Below are positions 21,566-34,800 of a stretch of DNA of 64,000 nt, in pieces. Position numbers and translations under genes: made by a program. The stretch is from NCBI GenBank assembly GCA_033032175.1, contig CM065309.1, positions 10,726,001 through 10,790,000 of the forward strand, read 5' to 3'. Each line of letters opens with the position of its first letter. Position 1 is the first letter of the stretch. Origin of the DNA: Saturnia japonica (lineage: Eukaryota > Arthropoda > Insecta > Lepidoptera > Saturniidae). The notes beneath the pieces are model-generated. The model was not told the origin of the DNA. It was given only the letters and a program-made list of their open reading frames with translations, and did not search any database.

Positions 21566-22680
21566 TTAGTAGACGCTATAGGAATTGGCGCAATTTAGTT
21601 TTTTCGGTCTTACAAGTAGCTCAGTCCAATCATCATCAAAGTTAATTTTGAAACTACATAATAATACCTTCTGGTATAGATATTGGATGGCTCGTAGATC
21701 AACACCCACATAATCTCCAGCTTTTTGGCCGGGTTTAATGCTACTGTACCTCCACGTCAATTTATTGTTGTAATCCTTTACAAAATCGAAACATATCTGA
21801 ATAACTTCATAAGGACTAGAGTTTATTCAGGCCTCCTTTAAAGTACTAGCAGTTAGATTCGCTCACGTTTCGTCTAACCATTAACAGGAAGCTTGGTGGG
21901 TAACCAGGTCATACTTTGTAAAATTATGACAGGTAAGTTTATTTTTCAAGTGCAGCTAAATAACGGCATATTTTTACAGCCTCTAAATCCATGGATAGCA
22001 AAATGAATTCTCCAGATGTTGCCTTCTTTTTATAGGTTTCCTTCTATTGTCGCGCTCTATTTTTGCGTCCAATATGGTGCTCATAATCGGTATTAACTAA
22101 TGTTTCCTACTGCATGGTCACTGTAAATGTCGCACATGTCCTTTTTTAAAGTGTACCTATAGAGATAGATTTTTATCGTGAAACACTTTTACAAAAGTGA
22201 ATCTAGAAAGCATAGGCTCTTCGTTTTGTATACAGTGTTCTTTATATTGTCTATATTAATCACTCGGAGAACGGACAGTTTCTAAATAAAGCTTCGACGA
22301 GTCTTTTCCCGCAGTCAGAAGGTAAAATAAGAATGTTTTCTAAAAAGTTACACCAATTTAGAAGTTTTCGGTGAGTTCCAGATTATGGCGTTTTGATCCT
22401 GTCCACATTTGAAACTTCTTGCTAAATTTCTGTTGTTCTAAAATGTTGTTCTGCAAACCAGTAATTTTTGGCATCCGTTTATTGGCAAAAAATAGTCAAA
22501 CGTATCTTCTCGCCTCGATGCCTGATCACTTGTTTTACGTGTCGTTTTCGTACGGGTTATAAGGCAGCTAAATACACTCTGCGCTGATCCCAGTAAATAT
22601 TTTTCCAGAAACTGTTGTGAACCCCATGCCGTGTTTCATCATCAAATTTTTCGGAATTTCACACCTTACTCTTTTGTTAG
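21566..22680 (-). pseudogene. Transposon protein relic, unassigned insect family
   Basis: Minus-strand remnants are, in order: TRHGVHNSFWKNIYWDQRR with VYLAAL, then SRREDTFDYFLPINGCQKL with VCRTTF, and near the end KLTWRYSSIKPGQKAGDYVG, VDLRAIQYLY and a stop at 21566. I recall this combination (WRY..KPG.KAGD with VDxRA, and an FLxING..VC..TF block) from uncharacterised transposon proteins in insects, but I cannot name the superfamily. It sits inside the inverted repeats at 19429 and 23006 on one strand, so it probably encoded that element's own protein. Stops and frame changes show decay. Confidence 0.5.
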
Positions 22681-23010
22681 GACAATACGCCAGCTACCCA
22701 GCACCTCCCGCATTCGCCTGCCTTGCCTTGCAATATGCACGCCGCTACAATTCAAAAATTCGTTACTTGAAAAAAGCCAATGATCACGTATAGATGTGTC
22801 CCATAGAAGTTAGAAGCTTATGCCATAAAATATAACGTTAGAGTAGTAAGAAGGTATTTCTAGATATGGATTTATGTTATTTGTAAGTAAAAAAAGCATT
22901 TCATAAGGTTTACTAGAACATACGAATTTGACCTTTAAATTCAAAGATAGAAAAAAGTGAATTTTGTGCAAAAATGTCAGATAGGAGGTATTGGTACTTC
23001 ACCTTCAATA

Positions 23011-26000
23011 TATTATAGTATGTAGGTAAAGCTTAGTTATCTAAGTTGAGTAAATTGAGCAAAAGATGCAAAAAAATACAACGATCCCAAAGCTTCATCT
23101 GAAGTCAAATAAACTTATTGAAGTGGACAGCTTACCTGAAAGCGAGGTCGCCAAGAATTATACCTACTTTAGTGATTAATAAAAAAATAGAGTCAACACA
23201 TTTTCATTTAATGAGCTAAAAATCTAGCAAATATAAATTGATTGTGAGCTTTTTGTTCCAATATTATATTTAATTATGATATCAATACTTACATGGTAAC
23301 TTACAATAATATATACAACATGGTACTTACTATATAATATTTGGTAAGGTAAATGAAAATGATATTTTTTGAAATCGTGTATAAAACTTCGTAAATTGTT
23401 TTAGTAATGGTTAAAAAAATATTGTTGTTCTAAAATTACTGTATGCTTTTAAAAGTGTTTCCGAAAGTACCGATTATTTAGCATTAAAGCAAATCGGAAT
23501 AAAGTTGTGTGGAGAGGTGAGCTATACTTGAAGATTGTGCGTGTGTACTACAAACCGCCAGTATTACAGAGTGTCAGTAAAGTGATCTCGTGTGTAGCTT
23601 CTTGTAAAATCTTTTATTCGTACTTTTTTTAATCTATGGTAAAAATATCGGTTAATTAAAGGATAACTAACTAGTTTTAGACGTAAGTAGACATTTATAT
23701 TTTTGTTTCTATAGATTATTCAGTTTTTAATTAATTACTAATTTAAATTTAAAAGAAAATAAAAAAGCTAAATGATTTATCATACAAATTGTTTAAGGAA
23801 ATTAGGAAATATGTTCCTAATATTATTATGATATTTACTTCTATTGTTTATAATTTTTATGTGATATAAGAGCAGAATACGTCTAGAAAACTAATTAAAC
23901 AAGACAATTATTAACAAATAAGAAACCCAATTGGAATGATTTTGAGGAGTTTCCTGATGTAGGTATATTCGAAGTTGAAGGTCCAATGCCAATGAAATTA
24001 AAATGGGGCCACCCTTGAGGTATCCTCTTTCCAACGAAAGAAGAACCATCCAAATCAGTTCTTAAACAAAGAAGTTAATTATGGTTGAACATCTAGAATA
24101 TATATATATATATACATGCGAATTGTTATCCACCTTTTTTATTTTGAATTAAAATAATACAATTGGACCGTCAATTTAGCATCTAGTTTAAAAACAAAAA
24201 AAAAATAGTCACATGAGATTTTAATTTATTAAAATCTTGTGCTAAATCTATATCTACAAGAGTGTCAAGTTAAAGTATCGCATGAAATTAATATGATGAA
24301 GATTAAACAAATATATCATGAATATTTAGAAATAGATTTTGGTAGGTATATAAGATGGCAATATTAAATTTTCTCACTGACGAAGCCGTTGGTTCAGGGT
24401 ATTTTAAAATCTGCGAAAAATCATCATTTTTTCCTGATTGAGGATACTGAAATATATATTCTCTTAAAATTGCAATTCGTAACATTTACCCATCACGGTT
24501 TTCTCCTGAGCTATGACATGTGCCTCTTCAAAAAGGGACTGAAATACGCTCCCCAAGATCGGCAACATAACAGTAATACTCCTGGTGTTGCAGTTGTCTA
24601 TAGGCGACTGTAAACATATACCATCAGGTTTCCTGCTCTTTTGGCATAACAAAATACATTTCTATCAACATTATTACTAAAACCTTAAAACTTTGTTAAG
24701 CGTAAATTTGATGTGAATACTTTTTATAAAACATAACACATATTCCTGATGAACATACTATCAAAGGTTTCGACTTGCTCTTAAGGTTTTTATACTATAA
24801 AAATGTGAACCATTCAAATTTATTTTTGCAGAGAACATAGGCATTATTGCTGGGCTTGACTTTTTAATTGTAATGTTATAATTCAAGTTTTCAAAAGATA
24901 ATTATTTTGGTATCTTCTACCGAAATTTGAGACCGAACGAAAAAAAAAAAACGATAGTTTTGGTATATCCTAAATTGTTTAAATAACACAAATTCATTTA
25001 AACTTAAACATTTTGTAAGCACTAATCCAAGAAGAAAAAAGGAAGAAAGGAAAATTTTGTATGTATACAGTACGTATATAGGTTTCTAAATACAGTCAGG
25101 AACTAGGAAGAAGTTAATCGTCAATCGTGGGACCGCTAGGTTAATTTTACTAAAATGTGTTTTGGTGAATATCTCAAAAACGAGAGAAATTCACATATAG
25201 GTAACCAAAACTGTGTCACGATTTTCCGCATTAACATAGCAATCAATATCCAGGTGCATTTTTAACAAGTTTAATCACCAACACCTAGTTTTGTCAGCGA
25301 TTCATGAGCGTTAAAATTATTCCCATATTGAAAGTCTATTTTTTTCTGAGACATTTATTTAACCCAAATTAAAACTGAAATATGGATATCCGTATGTTAA
25401 ATGTTATGTAGGTATACCAATTTCTTGAAAGTATATTACCTATTTAGTGCTATGTATGATTTTGTACCTAATGCCTGAGAATTCAATACAATACTTTTAC
25501 AAAGTATTACTACGTTATAAATACCTATGCTTAAATTTACATACGCACGTGAATAACATTTTATAGAAAACAAAAAAAGTTAATTAAAACAGTTTCATGG
25601 ATAATAGAGATGTTAGTCTTACATGCCTTTACGAATTAATTGAGATTGGCAAATCGACAATTAGCGTTGTAATAGGTACTGCAATTCCGATAGCATGTTT
25701 GTTCTGAACACTAGAATTTACTGTAAATAATCGATAATGTATATAAAAATATTTTTATCTGACCCTAGCTTTCTACTGTCGTTACTAAAATTATGTATAC
25801 CTATACTAGACAGACATGCAGATTTAAGAATTACATGCCGATTTTAAATGTGACTTTTACTTTGAATATCTGATATCATCATCACATGTATATCGAATTT
25901 GATTTTGAATGAATTAGTATTATCGATCGTTTGTTTTTATACAAATATTTGTTAATGAGTAACCGCAGTCTGTTTTCACTTAAACGAGTATACTCGATCT

Positions 26001-26648
26001 CTTTTTTATTACCTATATCTTACAATGAATTAGCGATATTTATGGGATTACCCATAATATTGATTTAAAGCAAATATTAATTTACAATACAAAGTAAACT
26101 ATATTTTTATTTTATTTAGTCGTTAATAAAGAGCATTTCCATAATCATTTTTTATAATATTAGAATCCAATCTATAATAAATTAATATTATGAATTATCC
26201 ATTGGGTTATTTACCCTTATTTTAAGGATTAAGCTAATCTTGTATACTTATATCAATAATTATGTTTATAAAATATTAATATAGGTGTAAAGTATGCGAT
26301 AATATCGCTGTAATTGGCACACTTACTTTTAGTAGAATCGGAAGTGGACATGCGTGTTGAGATGAGGCTTCTAATTTTCTTCTTGTTTGATCAAAACTAT
26401 TTGCTCTATACTTTCACGACTGGTGCTACTTTAAAAACGTTGACCTGGCTGTGTGCTTCACTAATTTTGCGTTTAGTGTGGGACACTGTAGTGAGGGTCT
26501 GTCATATAGACTGGTATAACGGACCAATAGCTTTGCCATCACAATAGTTCTGTTTCACTAGGTAAATAATTTAGAAAATATAATATACTTATTTTCATTT
26601 ATAATTTAGAAAAATAATAAAGCCAAAAATGTTGTTAAAAATTGTCTT
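23011..26648. other. Long AT-rich intergenic or 5' intronic region
   Basis: No protein-coding gene was found. A slightly GC-richer segment at 23470-23600, with a possible donor (GAG then GTGAGC near 23515), could be an untranslated first exon of the downstream BTB gene, but nothing in the sequence proves it. A TA run lies near 24100. Open frames at 24303-24652 have no domain. Confidence 0.4.
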
Positions 26649-27170
26649 TTTTTTTTCGATCTGACTATACGTTAGTTTTAAGGGCCCTGAAGCCTCAGAA
26701 TGTTTTTACAACTTCACGGGGCTTGGGGTCGAGCACTGCAGACACTCAGCCGTGAAAGCGGGGCAACAAGCTCAAGGGTGCCAAGGTGGCCGAACCTCGG
26801 CTTGGGCTGTTGCCTTAGTTGCAAGCAAGTCATGAACTGACTAAATTCCCTATCAGTAGAAAATTCGATATAACTAACTGCCTTCTGGGAGGAAGGGAGA
26901 ACCATGCGTATATGCCTGTGGTATATGCTTTTAGTAATCTGGTCAATTTGGTCTAAAACTAGCTAGTCAAAAAAAGGTCCGTTGCAGAACCTATATAAAT
27001 TTGTAAAGTGCAGTGTAATGTTTATTTATTGATAGCTAGTTAATGCATTGTCACTGTATCGCACGAGCAGCTGGTGGCTGAAGGGACTCCATGCCGGACA
27101 AACGGACTTAGGCTTGAGTAGCCACAGGAGAGGGTGGTCGTGGTGGGTAAATTGTCAGAGAATTCCAATT
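26649..27170 (-). mobile_element. Jockey-type LINE 3' end (copy C), single minisatellite unit
   Basis: On the minus strand it reads through the same landmarks as copies A and B: a CACCCTCTCC..GTGGCTACTC..AAGCCTA..GTCCGTT block (27090-27165), GTGCGATACAGTGACA, then one unit of the tandem repeat (around 26955-27040), then CTTTCACGGCTGAGTG, CTAACGTATAGTCAGATCG and a poly(A) (T run at about 26648-26658). It is older and more diverged than A and B. Confidence 0.7.
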
Positions 27171-28724
27171 TATGACAAGGTTAGTTAAAAAGGTTCACAG
27201 GGATCTTTTTAAATCAGGGTCTCCAAAAATCCGAAATTTCTAATATACTAGCTTTGAACTGTGTTACCATTGTTTTGCCACATATTTTAAAATATTGGTA
27301 CTAATGCAAAAACTTTTGCGGACGTGCGCACACAATTCACCATTATTGCAATCAAATGAATGGTTTAGGTGCGCATAGGGCATGTAGGGCAACCAAACAA
27401 AGGTACACAGAGGTATATCAAAATATGTGAAATCTAATATTATGTAGTATTTATGTGTTTAAAATAATAAAATAAAAGTTAGAGTTTCGTTACTTTTATT
27501 ATAGAAACTAGCTGTACTAAGTAACGTGTAACGCGTAATGCTTATAAAAATCTAAAATTTCTTAAAACTTTTATAAATATTAATTGAATGATGATATTGG
27601 GATATTTTTATTTTTCGATAAATCTATGTAGTAAGGTATTCGAAGGAGTAAAGAAAAAAAGACGATCAAAATCTATCCTATAGTTTATCCAACGGCAAAC
27701 CTCAATCATTTAATATATATAGAAGTTACAAAAAAAAAACAGTCTTTGATGTTAATGTTACTTAATCAGCACGTAAGAACAAATAAGTTAAAATAAAACC
27801 TTTATTGTTTTATAATTTTAATTTAAACGGGAGATCATTTTCTGGCTCTCATTCTGTACGATTTGTTTGTTTGCAGTTTGTACGATTAATTTGGGTAAGA
27901 CAAAACACTTAAAATGAATTACTTAAATGAAGTAAGAAAACTGTGTGTAAGGTTTATGAGCGGAGGCTTCATTAGTCCTGCTGTTGGTGTTACTTATGAA
28001 CGTAATGAATGCACAGCACAGCACACCAGCGTTCGGTAAACAGTAAACCTGGGCCATCAATAATGTTTCCGGCTGACCTATCCTTTTACAGCGCTATTTG
28101 ATTTCAAACTGGGAACCGTTTGCATGGATATTTGATTTATTATTATTTTAACTTAGTATTTCAAAGCGATAATAGCATGTGGACACTGCGTCGGAAGACG
28201 TCTGTATGAATCCAACAGTAAATATGAGCTTTTTGTGAATAAAAATCGTGAAACCAAAGTACAATAACAGAGTATTTTCTAATATTCGCCTAACTACAAA
28301 CCTCAAGTGAAAAATCTGTTGCAGAACAGCCTCACCTTACAGCTTTCAAGTCTAACGTGTTACCATTTTTGGTTACTTCGTCATTTAAATAATGATATAT
28401 ATGTGGGTATATATTAATTTTCTTTGTATCTTAACATTTATAATTTACATATAACAATCTTTGGCCGCAATCTGATTTACTAAAGAAGACAAATACATTT
28501 GTGTATTATCTTCAGCAGTACATACTTCTTCGAAAATCTATTTCATTGTAGGCTTCAAATCGCAGAAATTACTGCAACAAATCCACAATTATGTTTTGCA
28601 AATAGTAGGTTGACCATTATTATTTGTAGAAGCTAGAAGAAATACAACAATATTTTTTATATTGTTTAAAATATGTTTTGCGTTAACATTTAATTCTTTT
28701 TTAATTTGAACTGTCTGTCAACAG
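27171..28724. other. Upstream region or intron of the BTB zinc-finger gene
   Basis: No coding exon could be proved. It may contain promoter or 5' UTR exons of the gene that starts at 28728. Confidence 0.4.
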
Positions 28725-28727
28725 AAT

Positions 28728-28838
28728 ATGTGTGAATGGCTGTCTTATGGTGAGTGGTGTGACGTGAAGTTGTTGTGCGGTGGCCGAGCATTCAACGCTC
28801 ATCGAGCCGTGCTCGCCAGTGTCAGCACTTTTCTAAGA
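28728..28838 (+). CDS. BTB zinc-finger gene, coding exon 1
   Basis: Encodes [16 protein letters not shown] and the HRAVLAS core of the BTB domain. The acceptor AG is at 28723-28724, so the exon starts at 28725, three bases before the ATG. The donor is AGA then GTATGT at 28839. It ends in phase 0. Because an acceptor precedes it, at least one upstream exon exists. Confidence 0.75.
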
Positions 28839-31800
28839 GTATGTTGAAAATATGCTCCAATTTTATGTTAGGTGTAAATAAACATAGTAAATATTTATAA
28901 TTTATAAATTACAACTTCTTATAGGAAATTCTGCTTTCGTGTCAAACAGATGAAACACCTATATATATAGTTTTGCCCGATTTTGATTTGGAGGCCATAT
29001 CATCTGTTCTATATTACATATACAACGGTGAAGTAATCGTGCAAAAGCAAAAAATTGATCGATTCATGGATATAATTAAAGCAATGCAAATATTTATTGA
29101 TTATCAATTTATAACTCAATCGAGCGAGAATATACGAAATATAAATTTAGAATCGAATGTATTAAATATTGCAACAAATGTTCCTAGACCAGATATATTC
29201 ACTTTGAAGTTTGGTGATTGTGGAGATCAAATATGTTTTAACATAAAGAAAGGCGCAACGATAAAGGACATAATACAGTATTCTCTAAACAAGTCTGATC
29301 ATCAAGATAAGCAAGTACGAAGTCAGAATCGGGCTGAACATTGTAAGACTTCTTTAGGAAATCTGAAATCAACGCATGGAGACCGACAAAGAAACTCTTT
29401 CCTACGTGATTTATTTATCGAGACATATTCTCCAAACGGTAATGTTAACGGTCAGATGGCAGGCGTGCTAGCAATATCAAATGAACACTATCGTGCTCCG
29501 GCATCTGTGCTCTTGACGAATGCAAATCGTGGACATCTCAGCGCCGGTGACACTGTTTTAGAAACATATAAGAATCCAAGTGGCATACCGATCTTGCCTT
29601 TTTTGTCTCACCCAATGAAGATGCAATATCTAAACAACTATAACAAAAACTATCATAAAAAATATTCAGAAGTGTGTCCAGATGAGTCTCATTATAACGT
29701 TTGTTCTAATGAAGTTATTAAAATGAAATCATTGTATGAAATGTGTGAAACAAAGAGTTATTCGTACGGTTGGGAGAATAAGGTTTCTCCAAAAAGAGTA
29801 TCACTAGAACCGGAAGCATTAAAAGAGCAAACTGTATTGGAAACTCATAGTCCTTATTTAGATTTAAGTATGAGGGAATCGATGTCAGAAGATCCTATGT
29901 TGTCTATAGATATTCAAGGAAGTTTAGCTGTGAATAATTCATTTTCCATCAGCATACCTGAAGGTATTGAAAAGCAAAAATGCACGTCAACTAATTCATC
30001 AAAGGTAATGATTTGTAATCATGTTTTAAACAGCCCTTGGACATCATGCGTTCCTAATAATTTTAAACCATTTCGAAGAAAAATACAAGATCTGGAAAAC
30101 AAAGTTCGCCAAATTGAAAAAGTATGTATTTCTTACTAATTTTTTATATATTTGTTCTTGTGAATATGAATTACAATTTAGAAATTTTGTAGGTTAACAA
30201 GGAAGGTGTTATTAGTGACAATAACAATAATATTCATAAATCTATGTCAGAAGAAGTATCAATCGTTGATGGAGCACAACCAACGTGTTTATATCCAGAA
30301 ATGATTAATAAAACTACTTTTAAATGTACTGTGTGTAATCAGGTGAATATTCTTTTTATTACATGATATTATTGGAAGAAAAAGTATTCAATTCTAAGGG
30401 GCGAATAATAAATATGTAATATTGTAAATTTGTAGTTTTCTGTGTTGCGTTTCATCAAAAAGTGCTTTCGCTGTGTTAAATGGATACACTTAAAATGCAT
30501 TTATATTCATGTGGTAGTTTGCATTCAGTTTTGAAAGGGTACTCTGCTGTTATTTCCTATCACGGAGTGTATAAACGCAACGCTGGAGATATTTATGTCA
30601 ATTGGTAAAATATGAATTTAAGTAACTCACTTTTCATCTGGTTTGTTGCGTATTTATGTAAACGTAAGCAATACACAGGCCAATATCTTTTCAAATTGGC
30701 AATAGCTTTAAAATAACAAACCCATTTTTAGTAGGCACAATTATTTAAAAGCAAAGAATATGAAATAACAACAACCCCTGTCGCAAACTACAACAAACGA
30801 GAATAACAATATTTTCAACAAGTCATACAGACTACATACAGACAGACAAAATTTTATTATTATTTTTAAAATTTTACCGATTTATTAATATAGATTATGA
30901 TCCAGTAATCACATATAACAAAGAACGTAAAATAAGTCGAGATATGAGATACTTTTAATTATTATTAAAACAGGATTTTTTAGAGGAATTGATTTCATTA
31001 CCATTAAAATATAAGTACTATTTTGTAATGTTGGATAAGTGCAGTGTTTAAATGCGGATGATCCTCGAATGATATGTTGATTTGATTGAAATTTTAAGGT
31101 TTATACTAACAATGAGTCTCTATCGGTACATATGCGACGCCATTCAACCACCAGTCGGTACTCGTGTAGCGAATGCGGGAAGATGTTTTCACAACTACGT
31201 AATTTTAAGTATCATATGTCGATACATAGAGGAACTAGAGAGTTCGCGGCGACATGCACCGTCTGCGGTAAATATTTCAACGATAAAGGATATCTTAGCA
31301 GTCATATGAAAATTCACAGGTAAGTTTTTTTTCATACTGGTTGGGCAAAATTTTTTGCCGCGATGGTAATTACATAACATTCCAGAACAATGATAACCAC
31401 CAGACATTAATTTATCAACAGATGATATCGTCACACAGTACTTTATAAAACCTTAAAATTGAACGTTTTCTCTTTTGTAGCTAGTATAGTAGCAACTGTG
31501 CTCGCACTGCTGCGTTACGATTTGAACTTAGTTCTAGATCTGCGATCTTGTTTAAGGTTGGTTATGGATAACACTTAACATCAAATGGAATGTGTTTGTT
31601 ATCTGCTTTTTTAAATTAAAAATATCCGGAAAAAATTCGTGATAACTTCAACACTTTGTTTTTAAGATATTAAAATATAATTGGCACATGGGAGTTATGT
31701 TCTTGCATTTATTTCACTAGTCTTTAAAAGTCTAAAAAAGTAGATCACATTCGATTTTAAGGTCTCATAAGTGCTCGTAAATACCGCGTCTAAAGATATT

Positions 31801-34800
31801 AGACAGTGTGTGTATGTATACACTGCCTGATCTTAAAAGGTAGTGTATCGAAGACGCCGCCACTAAAGACATAGTTTTTCAGTAATCCTTATGTGGTGAT
31901 TAAAATTCCGTCCATAAAAGTATGCCATTTTACAAATACTTATATTTCTACAGCATCCGTGTAAAAAAAAAAAAAAATTCCCTGTAAGATCTGTAATCTT
32001 GTCAGATGAGCTCTAGATATTATTGTGCACCTAGTAGTGCTCATTACGCAGACCACTTTCTTCTGTATCTGAAAAGTATACTTATGTCAATTAAGGAATT
32101 TTGAAAGTGAGTGAATCATTAAAAATATTTTCTTTATGAGCTATTTTGATGTCTGCGATCACAATAGGTTACATATATATTCCAAAGAAATATGATTTAT
32201 GGTAACTCTGTAGGTTTGTTCTCAAGCGTAGCTTTAATAATAACCTGTACTATAATATTATAAAGCTCAGAAAATTGTTTGCGTGAACGCGGCAATCTCT
32301 GGAATTACCAGTTAAATTAGAAAAAAAAATTTTTCTTTTAAAGCACATTTATTGAGGAAAAGTATAAGGTCTAAAGTGCGGAGTAATCATCACAAAAAGC
32401 ATAGTCCAGAAATAACTTTTGTTAGGCGGGTTATATGGCGCGGCGCAGGGTATTGGGCTATTTTACGTATAATAACAGTATTATAATTATTATAATTTTT
32501 TGCAAGATTTAAGTAATAAAAGTTTTTTAGGAACCGCAAGGAATATAAGTGTTCTATATGCCCGAAATCGTTCAACCAGCGCGTTGCATACAATATGCAT
32601 ATGAGGATCCACACAGGTATATACGTTTCAAGTATAATAACTATATTTGGCTAAACACGATTGTATGGATGCATTCATCTTGTTGTATTACTTCTAATTT
32701 AATGTATTTGTGACACGAAAAAGGATTAACTTATTACATATTATATAGCTCTAAATGTATTAATAATATACAAAGGGCATCATTATTTGTATATTGTTAC
32801 TGTAACTATGTTACGAGTAGTATCTTAATGTAAAGTTAAGTAGGTATATGCCAGCTCTTGTTCAAGTTAAATAAAGTAATTGGTATTAGTAACTATTTAA
32901 AATTGATATTTATGTAGTTTTCTTATATTTTTAATGGCTGCCCTGTACTTACGAAGTCTTCGTGAACTTGTTTTTTTTTTTGCATACCTGTGGTTGGCTG
33001 AATTTCTATCACTCCGAGTCACCTCATTCTTAAGCATATTTCTAATTTGATTCAGCAAAAGGAAAGAGGATGATTGGTTTCAGACCCGACACAATTGTGT
33101 CCTCCGTTTTGTCCCTTCTTGCTAATTTGTCCGCTACCTACTACCCTACTTCGCTTCCCCTGTGTTTTTTTATCATTATAGATTTAGCTTTGTGGCCACA
33201 ATCTCACGTGATCAAAAGTGACGATATGGCGCAAGATAGTAGCACGCTAAGCCTACTGGAAAACTGGCATTTTAAGTGCAGCTGCCGGAACACAGCTGTT
33301 GCTGTTTGGCAACAAATTTACAATTTGAGGGTTGGTAGCTAGCCAGGCGGGCATTAGAAAAGCCCTATCACCATGCTATGGTTTCATTACGATGTTTTCC
33401 TTCACCGAAAGCTCAGGCTCATTGCAGGGTTTCGAACTCCCGTCGATTTACGCGGAGTTCGTACACGCTACAAATCGAACCATCATTGCATTTGTTCCTC
33501 TGTACATTGAATGATTATATTATAATAATTGTAGAAATGAGTTAATATTTGTAAACTAGTCTCGTATTTTTTTTTTAATCTATATAATATAGTCTTTGAC
33601 AATCTCACCTGATGTCGTGACAATGTGGCCGAAGGTGAAATATCAGTGATCTTTCATTTTAGAGCCAGTACGGTATTATACGTGATATCCGATGATATGT
33701 AGATTGCTTGGTTTTTTCTTCTTTGGGGTTATTATCTGAGCCTGCTTGTATAGATTTCCCATGTGTTCTATATATAAAATGGTGTTTTGAGAACCTTGCG
33801 CCATGGCAATAGATAGTTACATGATACATGCTTACATCTTCCGAATAGAAATCCATTAGTAGGTCCTGTATTCGTTTTGGAGGTATATGTGAAGATTCTA
33901 AGTATATTGTATTTATTAAACTTTCAAAAAAAGTTATTGAAATTAAAAGAAAATTAACAAAACTTTATAGCGACATATTCACATTGGTTATATAACAGAC
34001 AACTATGCTGTGATTTTTTGAAATCATATTTGCGATCACAATTCAGGGTTTGATTATTACTATATCTTTAAAACTTCGGATAGCGTCAAACATGATTAGA
34101 GAATAATAGTATAAAAACTATGAAAGGAGCAACGTAACAAAGTACACACTGTACACAGTTAACGAGATTGATTCAACGATACTCAAGTTCGGTTTAAGTA
34201 TACATCAAACATAAATTTTGAATATATTATGCTTCATAACCTCCTGGATGACAATCTTCAACGTTTTAGTTTTGTTGTTTATTTACTGAGGGAAGAAATT
34301 TAAAACTGGTAGTTTCATGATTCTAACAAATAAAAATGTGCTAATCCTTTTATATTTAAAAATATGAATTATGGTGTTACAGGTGTTAAACCACACGTTT
34401 GCGAGGAATGTGGCAAAGCATTCTCCCGCAAGATGTTATTGAAGCAACATCAACGCACGCACTCCGGAGAACGACCTTACGCGTGTCCGCACTGTGATAA
34501 ACGTTTCGCCGACAGATCCAACATGACTCTGCATTTGAGACTACACACTGGTTTGTACAGATTTATATTTTCTTGTCAAAATATTATATACTTATAATAC
34601 ATGGGCGTAACCAGGTACGGGCAGAAGCGGGCACCCCCCTAACAAGGTGTTGGTGAAAAGCGCGTGGTAACCGTGCTGATGTGGCAATGTTCCTCAAACG
34701 AGGCCTGAAGAAGCATTTCAGCAGGCCAGTATGACGGCGAAGACTGACGGTTACCGTTGTTTTTGGACTTAAGTTTTTCTTTGCTTGCCCTCCTCGCCCC

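Larger units (their letters stand above)
19424..23010 (-). mobile_element. Inverted-repeat DNA transposon relic of 3.6 kb, family not assigned
   Basis: The left end has GGTGAAGTGCCAATACCTCC at 19429. The right end carries the same sequence inverted with one change, at about 22985-23006 (GGAGGTATTGGTACTTCACC). Adjacent inner sequences are also similar. The minus strand between about 22680 and 21566 carries protein remnants. A hAT relic on the opposite strand occupies 19780-21400. No clear target-site duplication was found. Confidence 0.55.
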
